Assembly: GCA_033980235.1 (NCBI GenBank)
Contig: CM067075.1
Span: forward strand, 4,000,348 to 4,064,347
Reading direction: 5' to 3'
DNA from: Diadema setosum
Taxonomy: Eukaryota > Echinodermata > Echinoidea > Diadematoida > Diadematidae
DNA length: 64,000 nt
This document shows, one piece after another, positions 1 through 12,700 of the stretch (position 1 is its first letter; every line of letters starts with the position of its first letter). The notes under the pieces were generated by a model. That model searched no databases and was not told where the DNA came from. It saw only the letters and a program-made list of their open reading frames with translations. A program made the translations under genes and the position numbers.

Positions 1-234
1 ATTCAAACAGAGATGATGCAATATGAGTCATCGATTTCGTGACTCATTGTAATTCCGTGTGAGTCATTTTACTCGTTAGATTCGATAAAACGAGTCTTTT
101 TACTCAGAAGAACTTAAAAGATGTGTCACAACAGCAATGACTCAGAAGATTTGACCTAAAATGAGTCAACTGACTCGGGTAATTTTTTTGTGTGTATTGT
201 ATCTGTTGATTGTGACGATGCGCATGCATGCATT
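1..234. promoter_or_regulatory. Cluster of TGA(G/C)TCA sites
   Basis: Within about 180 bases there are several AP-1-type heptamers or near copies (ATGAGTCATC at 23, GTGACTCATT at 40, GAGTCATTTTACTC at 62, ATGACTCAG at 138, ATGAGTCAACTGACTCGG at 162). They could be bZIP binding sites or simply the remains of a short tandem repeat. No gene is visible here. Confidence 0.35.
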
Positions 235-866
235 TAAAGGTAGAATCCGGTCAAAAATGTTGGTCTGATACAAAGGGGTAAAATCTTAGTTCAACGGTGA
301 AAAAAAAAATGACTGAAATTGAATGCACAAAAATAAGAAACTTGCTATACGACATTTTAAAGCCTGCACGTGCTATATAATTTCTGCTACACAGTTCTTA
401 CAGTGGATATGAATATGCAAATAGGTGAAGTAACCATGCCTCACAATTTCCCAGTGATCGTGTACAAAAAAAAAAAAAATACAAAAATTCAATGCTGCTG
501 TCATTGAACTCTGAAACATGATATTATTCCTGGTTGATACCTTCAAAACAGTGATCAGTGAGATATACCAGGACTTTAAGCCTCGGGCATAATTGCGTTT
601 CAATGAAAAACGGGAAGATTTCAAAATTTTATCAGTAGGCCCCTACAATGCAAGATGTGAGGGGACATGCTCACTTTGCCATTCGCATGATTATTCATAT
701 TGACCGTTCAAGAACTATTTCCTAAAAATTAGCCAAATTTCAAAATGCCATAATTTCCTTATTTTTCACCCGATTTCGATCAGAATTTTACCGTTGAATT
801 CGTAACAAAATATTTTGCTGAAGTTTCTATCAGACTAACTTATATTTAGACTGGATTTCCCCTTTA
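235..866. mobile_element. Foldback repeat family G, copy 1
   Basis: The segment starts AAAGGTAGAATCCGGTC and ends GACTGGATTTCCCCTTTAA, and its two halves are imperfect inverted repeats sharing words such as TTTACCGTTGAATTCGTAA. A second copy is at 12496-13116. Its right edge is interrupted by the element at 867-1874. No coding sequence. Confidence 0.65.
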
Positions 867-1874
867 AGCCGGTATCTCACTGAGCGGCGAACGTTTGCGA
901 ACGTAGCGAATTTGAGATTCGCCAACTTTTCTGATGAATGTTTGCGAAAAATCAAAGTTCGCTTCTGCCATTAGCGACAGTTAGCGACTTTTAGCGATGT
1001 TTAGCGACAATTAGCAACACTTCAGCGAATGTTTGCGAAAGTGTTTGCGAAACACAGGTGGCGACTATTAGCGAATGTTAGCAAAATGTTAGCGACAATT
1101 TTGCAAATGTTAGCGACAGTTTTGCAAATATTAGCAACTGTTTGCAAATCCTTTGCGACAATTTTGCGAATGTTCTTGGACCTAGAAAAGTACCAGACGA
1201 TTATGTATAGTCAGACCCATAAAACGAACGGAAAACCTTCCACTGAATTCAGATCTCTTGTGACAACCGTTCAAGATGGATTTCCAGTATATGGAAATAA
1301 ATTTCTGCCAAGAAGAAGCTCAATGTGTTGCTATCCTTGAAGAGCTGCTTTGTCAGGCTGCTGCTACAGCTATTCTGCATCATAAGAGAAATAAAATAAA
1401 GAAAAACAAGAAAGGAAGAAGAAAAGAAAGACTGTTTAGGTCAGAGAGTGGTTGTTGCAGAGGACAGACTTGCAGCAATTACATGATGGAGATGTCAAGA
1501 GCTTCAAGAACTTTCTTAGAGTGGAACCTTGTCTGTTTCAGAAGCTTTTATATAGGATTATGGTTACTTGTTCGCTAACAGTAGCGAATCAAATAAAAAT
1601 GTTTGCGACACCGTATTACGACCGTTTGCGAATTCTTAGTGTTTTGCGAGTGTTTGCAACTGTTGGCGAAAATACAAATTCGCAAAGGTTCGCAAAGAAA
1701 TTTTGAACATGTTCAAAATTTCTTTGCGACAAGAAAAACTGTTCGCGACAATAAAAACCGTTTGCGAACTTTCTTGCGACTGTTAACGAACCTTTTGCAA
1801 CCCTTTACGGAACCCTGGCGAAATCCCAAATTCGCTACGTTCGCAAACGTTCGCCGCTCAGTGAGATACCCCCT
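867..1874. mobile_element. PIF/Harbinger-like TIR element with transposase relic
   Basis: A 44-base perfect inverted repeat (start GGTATCTCACTGAGCGGCGA at 871 and its complement ending at 1870) is flanked by TTA duplications (864-866 and 1875-1877), typical of PIF/Harbinger. Around 1440-1555 a + strand frame reads LLQRTDLQQLHDGD and SFKNFLRVEPCLFQKLL, which resembles the N-terminus of Harbinger transposases, preceded by a basic Lys/Arg stretch. The rest of the transposase is missing. The interior has many TTTGCGAA and TTAGCGAC words. Confidence 0.85.
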
Positions 1875-1877
1875 TTA

Positions 1878-2698
1878 TAGCGAAAGCTGAAATTCCTATA
1901 TAACTTGTGAACGGATTGTCAGATTTCCCTCAAACTTCACCAAAATGTTCTTCTAATATTTTTGCATTCACTGATCCATCAACATTTGGGAGCGTTTAAC
2001 GGAGTTTGAGTTTTACTTAAAGGGAATTAACCTCTTTAATCATCTTAAACTGAAATTGATATTCTGTATCTAGTGCACGCATTTATATGGAAATAACTGG
2101 GAAATTGTCAAAAAAAAAAATGTACTGATAGGCCTATATGGAGTGGAACTGAGCTAGGAAAGGATTAATCAAAAGGAGATATTCCCCCAGTAGGCCTCCG
2201 TGAGGTTGAGTTTTTGGAATTGAAGTGACTGAAGTTTAGCTTGTGCTCTTAAAATTATTCAGATTTTTTTTTTTTTTTTTGGTCAATCAGAAAAGTGTAA
2301 ATGAGGCTAGGGAAAGGGGCAGAGAGGGGAAGGGTGTGGGATCTATCCCCTCCCTGAGATTTTCAATAGCATTTACGTTCAGAATTGAAATCCAAAGATG
2401 TGGTGCACCATGCGACTTCAGGTGAAAATTTTGGACAATGTAGGCCTAATCTTACTTTATAGAAAAGGTTGATAGGGAGTGCCTTTATTATATGCATTTG
2501 TGGTACACATGCCACTTTATTGTCCATTTTTTTCCTTCTGAATCGGGGTGGAGTGGTGGGAGTGGGTGGCCGGCCCTTTAGTTTTCCCTCCCTCACCTCT
2601 CCTTTGTGGCTACGCCGGTGGAGTAAAATGCAAGCTAGGCCCCATTTGGAAAATGTTCACCCCAAAAAGTAACACGATACGTTGGTTCTTTTTCCAAG
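1878..2698. other. No gene seen
   Basis: AT-rich sequence with short homopolymers and TAGGCCTA words. No supported gene, RNA or complete element was found. Confidence 0.5.
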
Positions 2699-2700
2699 TT

Positions 2701-2880
2701 GCAAAAACAAAACAAAACAAAGCAAAGCAAAAAAAACAAACAAACAAACAAACAAAACAAAACAAAACAAAACAAAGCAAAGCAAAAAAAAAAAACAAAA
2801 CAAAAACAAAACAAAACAAAACAAAACAAAACAAAACAAAACAAAACAAAACAAAACAAAACAAAACAAAACAAAACAAT
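2701..2880. repeat. (CAAAA)n microsatellite
   Basis: About 180 bases of AAAAC units with some AAAC and AAAGC variants. Open frames read through it on both strands are artefacts of the repeat. Confidence 0.97.
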
Positions 2881-2977
2881 TAATACAAAACATTTTATTG
2901 CTACTCACTATTGCATAGCTAATTAGATAAAAGAGCACTTTTTTATTTGTTTCATCTGACTGTACTCGCGCGGCCTC

Positions 2978-3018
2978 CCCCCCCCCCCCCCCCCCCCCCC
3001 GGGGAAGGGGGGGGGGTG
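2978..3018. repeat. C-run joined to G-run
   Basis: A C homopolymer of over 20 bases is followed by G-rich sequence. Length is probably unreliable in the assembly. Confidence 0.9.
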
Positions 3019-3149
3019 AGGGAATCTTCAAATCGCTCTGAATTGTCTCCAAAACTGCGCCGAGTGCATGTGTGCTCATGATCATCCGATGCCCCTTCAT
3101 TATTTTGGCCCAGGCCCTCCGGCTGGGCACTGGACGTGCCCTTTCTATC

Positions 3150-3408
3150 CACAATCACATCGACGTACTTGCTTGTACGCCACCATCGGCGACTACCGGG
3201 TAGCGCAACCTACCGATATCGCTAGTACGTACGTGTACGTACGTGTATCCATAGGCTTACTGTCATGTCCTGTAGCTAGCTATAGCGCTAGCTGCAGTAC
3301 CACTACCAGCAGTAGCAGCGGTCCTGATCGCAATCGTAATCCTGCAAAATTATGTTTCTCTGGTCCTTACCTTACTGGCGGGACTCTACTTTCCCTTTTA
3401 TTTAGGTA
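3150..3408 (+). promoter_or_regulatory. Candidate ferroportin 5' UTR exon or promoter region
   Basis: This stretch is richer in CpG and in TACGTACG and TAGCTAGC words than its surroundings and ends in a consensus donor TTATTTAG/GTAAGA at 3405-3406. It lies on the ferroportin strand 4 kb before the first coding exon, where an acceptor-like AACAG precedes the ATG. No direct evidence links the two. Confidence 0.25.
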
Positions 3409-3744
3409 AGAATCTTCGTTTAATTGTGTATTATACTGTTAACCCCACTGATCTCTAGCCTAGGCAGAGTACAGCTGTCCTTATGTGAAGAATAGAACTT
3501 TTGTAATTTTGGCGTAGCTCGTAGCCGCGGCTCAATCTCATCTCTGTGCAAGCATCTCGGCACCGTGGTGGCCGCGGGGCGCTTAGCCGTGCCGGTGGAC
3601 TGGTGCGACGAGTATTAGAGCGCTGGTTACATTTTATTAGGCATTTTTTTTTTAGGTCTGTGAGCTGTGAGGTGAGGCTGTCTTTTTTCGGCATTGCCGT
3701 TGCTCCCGCCCGCGACTCTAGAGCGGCATACGCTGATACGTTAC

Positions 3745-4167
3745 CAGGGGTGTATCCAGGATTTTTTCTGGGGGGGTCGTAATAAAATTTTTTTGGACCT
3801 TTTGTACCTTTGCGAGGGAGTGGAGCGACCGAGCGGGGGGAGGGTGTGGGAGGGGGGTGTCCCCCCTCCCACGGTAGGGAGTTTTTGAATTTTGTATCTT
3901 AAAATGGGGCCATTAGGTGCATACAAAAGTGACTTTTTCGGCATGGCAGTGGGGCTTAGAAACAAGGTAAATTATGCCATATTAAAACTAAGTTACGAAA
4001 TTTACACCACCTGGTCACTTTTTTTTTTCCTGTTGTAGGCCTAGATTCTATATAGAGTAAAAAGCCCTCAAAAAACGAAAATGTCTTTTACAAAAAGTGG
4101 ACCTTTTAAAAATTGGGGGGGGGGGGGGTCGTACGACCCTCCCGACCCCCCCTTGCATACACCCATG
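3745..4167. mobile_element. Small TIR element with 5-base target duplication (family N)
   Basis: Left end CAGGGGTGTATCCA and right end TGCATACACCCATG form imperfect inverted repeats, flanked by GTTAC on both sides (3740-3744 and 4168-4172). The interior has the GGGGGGGTCGTA word and a G/C hairpin near 3840-3880. CAGGGGTG ends recall hAT elements, but the duplication is 5 rather than 8 bases. Related fragments are at 45785, 47077-47222 and 57634. Confidence 0.65.
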
Positions 4168-4172
4168 GTTAC

Positions 4173-5636
4173 AAAGTTATTAATAATCCGAGCTCTCTCA
4201 AGACTAGCTTTTCATTTTGCCCACGCACGGTGCGTCAAGTTGTCGAGGCTTCGTGATCATGTAATGTATGTACCCTACGTTCCTCCGATCCTGCCTGTTC
4301 ACGCCACCACTAGCAATGTGCGTGTGTGTGTGGGACTGTGTGAGTGCGTGGACTCAGGCAGGCTAGGCAGGCATGAGTGCACGTATCCGTGCGTAAGCTA
4401 GTACATTGTAGTGCAAAGGTGTAGCTGATGGAGCAGTGAAAATGTTATGGAAAAATTTGGGGGGGGGGATACACGGGGTCTTTCTGATAAAATGTATCAT
4501 GGTGTGCAATTTCAAGTTTCTTTACCATTTTCGATTATTTTCATGCTTCCACGATCATGAGTCTGTTTGCTCAGACAAAAAAAAAGAGAAAAAAAGAAAA
4601 AGAAAAATGCCATTTTTGTAATGGTTTTATAGGTCTCTGTCTTCGTGGGAATGTGAGAGGAAGTTCAGTAACATTACAACCTTTCAACTGACCTACATTG
4701 TAAGTATAGTAGATTGAGGTGCTAAACAAGCACTTGCCCAATATGCCGATTGCCTGGGGAAACTGAAAATTAAAGCCAGGCAAGTGTTTTGAAACAATGA
4801 GAAAAAAAAAATACTTGTCTGAGTTGGGCAAGGAAAAAAAATTGCAGCACCACTTTTTGTCCCGAGCTACAAACCCACAAATTTATCCATGTTAAACCCA
4901 CTGATAGTGACTGTCTGTCATGCAAATCACTTTAATTTCATTTCAGCAACTTCTGAACACATGCATGATGAAGCCGCTATATAATCCAATGCCAACACTC
5001 GATCGAACAGAGCTTGTTTCTCCAATATCAATATGTGCTGTTTCATTCAAGTGATTGTGTCATAACTCTTTGACTTACAGTGTACATTGTATATAATTTT
5101 TTCTAATATTTTTTGACTTTCTTTAATTGGGCAAGTAAAATTCATGTTCAGGCCAGTGTTCTGCAGCAATCTGAAAATCTGTTGGCCATTTGGGCAAGTG
5201 CCAAAATATACAATAGCACTTTGCAACGTGGGGGGCTGCCCCCCCCCCCCCCACACACCCTCGACCATTTAGTTGCTTCACTCCCTCGCAGGGTCCGACT
5301 CCCAGCCACCTCACAAACTTAGCATCTCTGTTACAGGTAAAGAGATGGAACCTTGGTTTGTATGCTCATGCCACAAGAAAAGAAAACAGTTATTCAATGC
5401 CATGGACAAATAGATATATTGCAACAAATCCCATTGAAATAACCTTTGTCCTTGAAGCTTGACTGTATGACATCGATCTCTTATTTGTTGTTACATCAAT
5501 TCAGGCATAGAATGAAGTGCAAACACAAGTTTGTCAATATCGCCTCTTTAGAGGTATCTGTCAGAGTTGTATGATTTTTGTGTTTTTGTGTAAAATTGTG
5601 TTCATCAAGTATCATGGTGATGAGACTATTCACTAT
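4173..5636. other. No gene seen
   Basis: Mostly AT-rich DNA with a G-run near 4460 and a C-run at 5239-5252 followed by CTCCCTCGCAGGGTCCG, a fragment of the same G/C-rich repeat type as family N. No supported gene. Confidence 0.4.
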
Positions 5637-5640
5637 TTTT

Positions 5641-6420
5641 GTCCCCACCGAACGAGTTCGAGCAGGGGACTATGAAACGGGCTCCGTACGTGTGTGTGTC
5701 CGTCCGTGTGTCCGTCCGTGTGTCCGTCCGTGTGTCCGTCCGTGTGTGCGTCCGTGTGTGATCAAAATGTTCAAAATGCTACTCCTTCGCCATTTCTAAC
5801 CCGATTTTGATTCTGTTTGCTTTATATGATAGCACTACATGGGAGCTTTGAAACTTCTATACAGAATTTCAATTGTGACCTTTGACCTACATTGTACATT
5901 TTGCTTCAAAATGCTACTCCTTCGCCATTTCTAACCCGATTTTGATTCCGTTTGCTTTATGTGATGGCACTAGGTGAGGGCTTCAAAACTTCTACACAGA
6001 ATTTTGACCTTTGACTTCTTTGACCTTTGACCTTGATTTTTGACCTATATTGTACATTGCCTACAAAATGCTACTCCTTCGCCATTTCTAACCCGATTTT
6101 GATTCCGTTTGCTTTATGTGATGGCACTAGGTGAGGGCTTCAAAACTTCTACACAGAATTTTGACCTTTGACCTTGATTTTTTTACCTATATTGTACATT
6201 GGCTACAAAATGCTACTCCTTCGCCATTTGTAACCCAGTTTCGATTCCGTTTGCTTTATGTGATGGCACTAGGTGAGGGCTTCAAAACTTCTACATAGAA
6301 TTTTGACCTTTGACTTCTTTGACCTTTGACCTTCATCTTTTTACCTATATTGTACATTTTGCTACTAAATGCTACTTCCGGCGGGGACATATATTACGCA
6401 CCGCGTAATTTCTACTTTTC
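5641..6420. repeat. Repeat family E, copy 1
   Basis: Starts GTCCCCACCGAACGAGTTCG, continues with (GTCCGTCC)n-like repeats, then about four units of roughly 150 bases containing CTACTCCTTCGCCATTTCTA and TGACCTTTGACC, and ends GGCGGGGACATATATTACGC. The ends GTCCCC.CCG and CGGCGGGGAC are an inverted pair. Copy 2 is at 24311-25581. Non-coding. Confidence 0.9.
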
Positions 6421-6425
6421 CTTGT

Positions 6426-7420
6426 TAGTTATTCAGAAACATTGGCTACCAAACACATTCCTGTCATAAAAAGTATTTATCATAGGGATCACAAATGCCT
6501 ACAGTGTTATGTACAGGTGCATTTTGCGTCTCCAGCGATGACACGCATATGAGTACACCAGCTCCATCCATGTGATGATCACATGATCCTTGATCAAATG
6601 TCATTCATCAGACAGTAAATATCACAAATGAAGCAAAGGCACAAAGTTCAAAGTCTACTTGGAGACACCAATATTTTATCTCTCTGTTAAATGAATAGTC
6701 TCACCACTAAACCCAGGTTCATCTTTCTCTGTGAAACAGAGTGTCATTGCTGCTGTTTTGAAAGTCAAAAATATGTTCTGCTGATTTGATAAAGATTCAG
6801 CATGCAAGATATGGACCGACTGTTTGATTTCTTGTGAAATAGCCAGGTTGATTATTGAAAACAAATTACCCCTCCCCCCTTCCATCACATGCAAGCTGTG
6901 TGGCTATGAGTACCTCTACAGATCACTCAAAAGTTTATGTTATGGACTACTAACTTCTCTGTCATCACACTCTTCACTTATCTTTCAGGCTGAATGTTCA
7001 TTTGTATCTTGTGAATGACTATTATTATACCACAACACAACCTTTAGTCTCCTCTGTATCATATAACTTTGTCTGCATGCATCTACACTGTATTGACTGA
7101 CTTGTTCATAAAGTTCATATAAAAGTGGTAGCTGAGCTTATGACTTACAATGACAGAAACCGTTTTAGAACACTCTGCTTTCTGACTTACTACAGGATGA
7201 TATAAACAGGGATCTCTACTTACATTCCCATGCTGCAACAGGACGCCTTGCACTCTCACGCTGACTGAGTGCTTATGGATCTTTGCAGAAGTGATTGGAG
7301 TAGGGTGTATCTACATTTGAAATTTTGACACCTGTTATCAGCTGATGCAGTGAATGATAGAAGACAACTTGTCGCCGCCAAGTACTGAGCTTTTTCTTTC
7401 CAAATCCACACTGAAAGGAA
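6426..7420. other. Ferroportin 5' flank; nothing specific seen
   Basis: AT-rich sequence without supported features. The CAGTG words here lack paired stems, so no iron-responsive element is called. Confidence 0.4.
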
Positions 7421-7432
7421 ATAACAGAGAAT

Positions 7433-7688
7433 ATGTCTGGATATGCACGGTTCGTGGACGAGGATGAAGATTTTGACGATGTTACTCAAAGGCCATCCTT
7501 TGAGGGAGGTGGAGGAAATAAACGGGAGGAGGAGTTGGAGGAGGAAGTAGACCTTGGCACAGTAGAGGCGATTAATCTCGAACAGGCAGGAACACCGGGT
7601 TTCCCTGGGCAAGAGGCTGGAGAGAGTGGAAGTGGAGATAGTGGAAAGGAAGGAGAAGATGGAGGAGATGATCTGGCAACTGAAACAG
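7433..7688 (+). CDS. SLC40A1: Ferroportin exon 1: acidic N-terminal extension
   Basis: This exon encodes 85 residues starting [16 protein letters not shown], rich in Glu, Asp and Gly and without hydrophobic segments, so it should be cytosolic. It ends at the donor ACAG/GTAGGT in phase 1, which matches the phase needed by the next exon. The ATG is the first in the open frame. An AG (AACAG at 7422-7428) lies just before it, so the exon may begin as a spliced 5' UTR exon. Vertebrate ferroportin has only a short N-terminus, so this tail cannot be confirmed by homology. It is supported by phase, donor quality and protein-like composition. Confidence 0.72.
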
Positions 7689-9681
7689 GTAGGTTGTTTG
7701 TTCTGTTGGTAATCTACAATGTGGGAGATTACAGTTTAAATACATAGTATACATGTAGCTGTACATTCATTGTGGATAGCTGTCCTTGCAAGAGGTAGTA
7801 TACTAAATTTGTTTGGACAGTGATTTTGGCCCCTAGACTCATACAAAGTATATTGTGTGTGAATGTTCCTACCTGATAAAGAGGTCAAAAAAATCATTGA
7901 TAGAAGCCATAAATGAGCAAGTAAAGTTTATTAGGACAAACAAACTTCAAAGGAAACCAAAGCCCAAATGTGGTTGTGGCTTGAGTGAAGGCAGCAATAC
8001 AGTGCTCTGTACGAGTTACAACAAACACAGTTATAATGAAATTTCATGATGATGAAGTAAAACTTTAATAGGTCCCAGAATTATCACAATCAAAGTGTAT
8101 GGTGCAAAATTTGTGCACAATGAACACTGATATAGCAAAATGTTTATAACATAGTCATTTATGAGCACCATTTACAAAGGAAAACAAAAATTTGCAATTT
8201 TACAATGCACAAGTGCAGATTGCTCACAAAATCAAACAAGTCAGAGCATACATACACATTTTTTGTATACGATTTGCAGAGGGTCTCTGCATGGATGATT
8301 GCTTCACATTGCAGTTTCAAAATAAAAATCTCTCTTTGTTCGCTCCCTGTGCCACGCACCATTTTTGAGGAAAATTTGTGTTATTCATCCAAAATGAAAC
8401 ACTGGTAAAGTTTGTTATTCTGAAGGTTTGTTATTACAAATCTTTCTCTCTTTCTTTTTTTTTCTTTTTTTTAATAAATGACTTTATTCGTAAGATTTGT
8501 TTTCCCTATTAAAGGTTTGTCCTTTATTGTATTAAAGATTTAGCCATGTTTGGTTACACAAAACTGTAATACTTGAGCTCTAAATACAAACAGATACAAC
8601 TTTCATGGGCCAACACGTTTCTATAAACCATAGGATTACCAGGTTTCTAAATATTTTGTGTAATTTCATTTTTTGTATACATTACATATAAATTCATTTA
8701 ATTCATTTAATTCATTGATTGATTGATTGGTTCAAACACTTTTTATTACCTCATCCAAGGAGGTTATGTTTTTGCCAGTGTTGGTTTGTTTGTCTGTTTG
8801 CAAAATAACCCCAAAAGTTAAATGGATTGGATGAAACTTACAGGAAATGTTGATAATTATCCAGAAGGAACAGATGATTCAATTTTGATAGTGATCCAGG
8901 CATTTTTATGAAGTTTTGAAGAATTTTTTATCTTTTGGCAGATAGGGTCAATGAACTTGGGAGTTCAAGCTGCGCTTATTTGAGGTTTGCATACGCGCAC
9001 TAAAGTGCATGCTCTGCTTGAGGCGCCGCGCATCACGCAGCAGAAAGCTCATGAGGTAATCACAAGGGTTCTATATCATTGGGAAATTGGGCGATATTCA
9101 GCATGCGTGTATGTGTGAAAATGAGCTGCTTGGCAGAGGTCTGTGCTCTCAGAGTGCTTAGTTTTTTGTTTGTTTGTTTGTTGTTGTTTTTTTGGGGGGT
9201 GTATTTTATGTTCTGGTTTCAAATTGATATTTTTGGCTTCTGCTGTGATTAGGCTAAGGTAGTGAAAAATAAAGAACAGATGATTATGTGCATGGTATGA
9301 CGCTACAAAGACAAGTACAAATTTGTAGATTGTTGAATTTCTCAGTGACATGCAGATTCACCCTTAAACTCATTCCTGGATTTTGGATCAGAAATGTTTA
9401 ATTTAAAGTGTACATGAGGAATATGAAGCTCATGCATTTGAAGGGATTTATATTTCTCTTTCTACCTGAACAACACATACTCACTGGGCCTGAAGGTATC
9501 TGAAGTATTTTCTTTAATTTCAGAATTTCACAGACGCATGGCAAATGATAAGAGGTAGCCTCTGTGCAAACATATTAGTGACACTTTTAGCAAATTTGAG
9601 ATCATGATTTAGAGAGAAAAAGCAAAATTTTGTCAAATTTGTGTTGTTCTATTTTGTTCTGTTTTGTTTTGTTTTAGTGCT

Positions 9682-9715
<34 letters not shown>

Positions 9716-12700
9716 TGTGTGTGTGTTGGGGGGGGGGGGGGGTAATTTGCATTCCGGTAATCATTTTTGCAATTCCACCTGACAGATTTAGGAATCCCAG
9801 CAATGTAAGTGCATGGACGCTTATTTTGCAACCTACATTTCATTGTCCTCATTGTCTTCATTGCCAATGACCTTTGACCCTACACTTCCACCAATAAGCA
9901 TCTCCACAATGGAGCATCGCTGCCTGCTACCGCTGGTTGATGAGCAATGCTGTGCTACTCTACACAAGCCAAGCCTTATCAGCATGGGTGAGAAATATAA
10001 TTCACATGTTCATCAGAGGTCATATGTAATGTACATGATTGCAATTCAAATGATTGTTAAAAGTTGATATCATGCACATATTTTTTTTTAATTCTTCTGA
10101 CTATAAGAAATGAATGAAAAGAAAAAAGGAAATAAAATTCACAAAATCCACTGAATCATGTGGGGGGGGGGGCAAAATATGCCTCATCGTGTCACACAAT
10201 AATTTTGTAATGTGAGAAGGCTGTTCAACGTCAAGTCTCGCGTGACTTTTGAGACCAAATTTGCAATGCCCACATGTACTGAACCGCGCCCATTTTTGTA
10301 ACTGCATGTCACCAAAAAAAGGGCACAATTTTGTGTACATTTCTAATGGAAAATGGTGCTTTGTCATATCAATTACTTTAATTGATTAATCTTATGCCAA
10401 TTATGTTTGAAAAGTGGTCAGTGACAATTTCAGTGTGCAGCATTGCATAATGTGACAAAAAAAAAAGCACTGTACATGTAGAAAACAATAACTGAAGACC
10501 TGAATATAAGAACGACCCAAGTCCAATTTTGGCCAAATTCAGTTTGACATGGGAAATTGTAGCGTATGCATGGACTCGTCTTGTGTATAAATGATAAATC
10601 GTAATTACCCCTGGAATTGTCTGAAATGAATGAGTGAAATCTTATATGAATGTAAGAATGACCCAAGTCCAGGACTTGGGTCATTCTTACATTCATATTA
10701 TAGCGCCCTCTCTCATCGCTTCTCTCATCTCATATAGCAGCCTAGAATGATTCAAAGAACGACCCAAGTCCATCACACAAAATTGCCTCTCCACAATTAC
10801 GGTAATGTAAATGTTAATTGCCATAATAATATACTGTATGTTCTAATTTGTATGGTATACAATGTTGCCTTTTTATCACAGTTGAATAGAATATTATTGG
10901 ACAAATGAAAAAGATATGAAGTCTTTTTAAGTTTACTCGAAATGGCCTTCCATGGACTTGGGTCGTTCTTATATTCAGATACTCAATTGCTATTACTGTT
11001 GCCAGGGTGATCGCATGTGGAGCTTTGCAGTGTCCCTGTACCTGGTGGAGATAGAGGAACAATCTTTGCGCCTCACAGCTGTATACGGCCTGTGTGTGTC
11101 GGGCTCATCTCTGCTATTTGGAGCAGCTGTGGGCAGATGGGTGGACAAGACGCCGAGGCTTAGGGGTTGGTATTCTGTGATGCTGTATTCATACTATTAC
11201 TATGTAAAGCCAGTCACTGCACTCGCAGGATATATTGCATGTCATTCTTCACTGCTCACAGAATCAGTGACAGAGACTCAGATTTACCTGATGTGAGACA
11301 TTGCACCCAGAGAACAATCATAGAAGTACATACATTGTAGTATTAATTATTTCATAGACGTACAGTAACATTCAAGGAAAACACCCAAACAATTATAGTT
11401 CATTAGATACGGGACAACAAGACAAAAAGGAAAAGTTGCCAATCAATATTCGTTAAGGGAGATACCCAAACAAAGATGTGGATACAGTGAATGCAGAAAC
11501 TTATTAAATTACATGATTCTAGTTGGAGGAAATTTTTGGCTTGGTGCTCCAAATTTTGTTATTTTATACTTTTGATCTCAAAATACACAAAAACAACTCG
11601 TCGTGGCAAATCACGTCAGACAGGCAAGTTTCTTTTTAGAACCTTTGGATTCATTGCAAGCACATTCCAAATTGTGGAAGATGATTTTTGAGCGCTTCTG
11701 TAAACTATGTTTTGGCTGTAAACACAGTAACATTGATGTAGAATGGCAGAATTGGAAGAGGTTATTGAAAATGAGATTTATCTGAAATGATGAACAGTTA
11801 CATTAATCAGTTTAACTAGGGGAAGGAAATACTCCTTCACAATAATGATAGGGTGACAGAAGAGTATTAAATTTGAATGTAAATAAACTTCTAATCTTAT
11901 TATGCAGTTGAGGTATCTGTATGATATGGCCAATTAAAGGACTTTGATATGACTGAAACCTTGGTATGTGTAGTTCAAGTCCCTGTACAGGACATGGTAT
12001 TGGTAAAGATAATGACATGCCAACCATTCTTCGTTCAAGCATTTTGCAAGATAGTACATCACCAGAGAAGACATAAATTTGAGTGTATATCCCCAGTGAA
12101 GACATAGATTCAAGTGTATATCACCAGTGAAGACATAAATTTGAGTGTATGATATGCAAGCAGTCGCAGTATTACATCAACCCCCGCATTTTGAACTTGA
12201 CACTGATTGTAATTTCGTGGGTAATACTTGACAAACTTGCAGCGGCCAGAACATCGCTGATCATCCAGAACAGCTCCGTCATCATCAACGCCTGCATCCT
12301 CTGCACCGTGCTCCTCCTCAAGGAAGACATCCTGCCCATCTGGAATGGCGCCCTCTACATCATCTGTCAGCTCGTCATCATCCTCCTGGGGACGATCGCC
12401 TCGCTGGCGTCGCTGGCAGAGAAGATCTGCATCCAGAAGGACTGGGTCGTGGTCGTCGCAGGAAATGACAAGGAGGTGTTAGTCAGTAAGTAGATAAAGG
12501 AGAAATCCAGTCCAAATATAACTTAGTCTGATAAGAAAGGGTAAAAAATATTATGAGTTCAACAGTAAAATTTTGATGGAAATCTGGTGAAAAATAAAGT
12601 TATGACATTTTGAAGTTTTGGGGGAAACAGTTTCTGAACAGTCAATATAAATATGCAAATGGCAAAGTGAGCATGTCATTCCCTCACATATAGCTTGTAC

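Noticed and set aside
2610..2883. Open frames through the CAAAA repeat on both strands
   Set aside because: Pure microsatellite translation with no splice or motif support.
12056..12147. CAGTGAAG words as iron-responsive elements
   Set aside because: They are intronic, tandemly repeated and lack the paired stem with bulged C.
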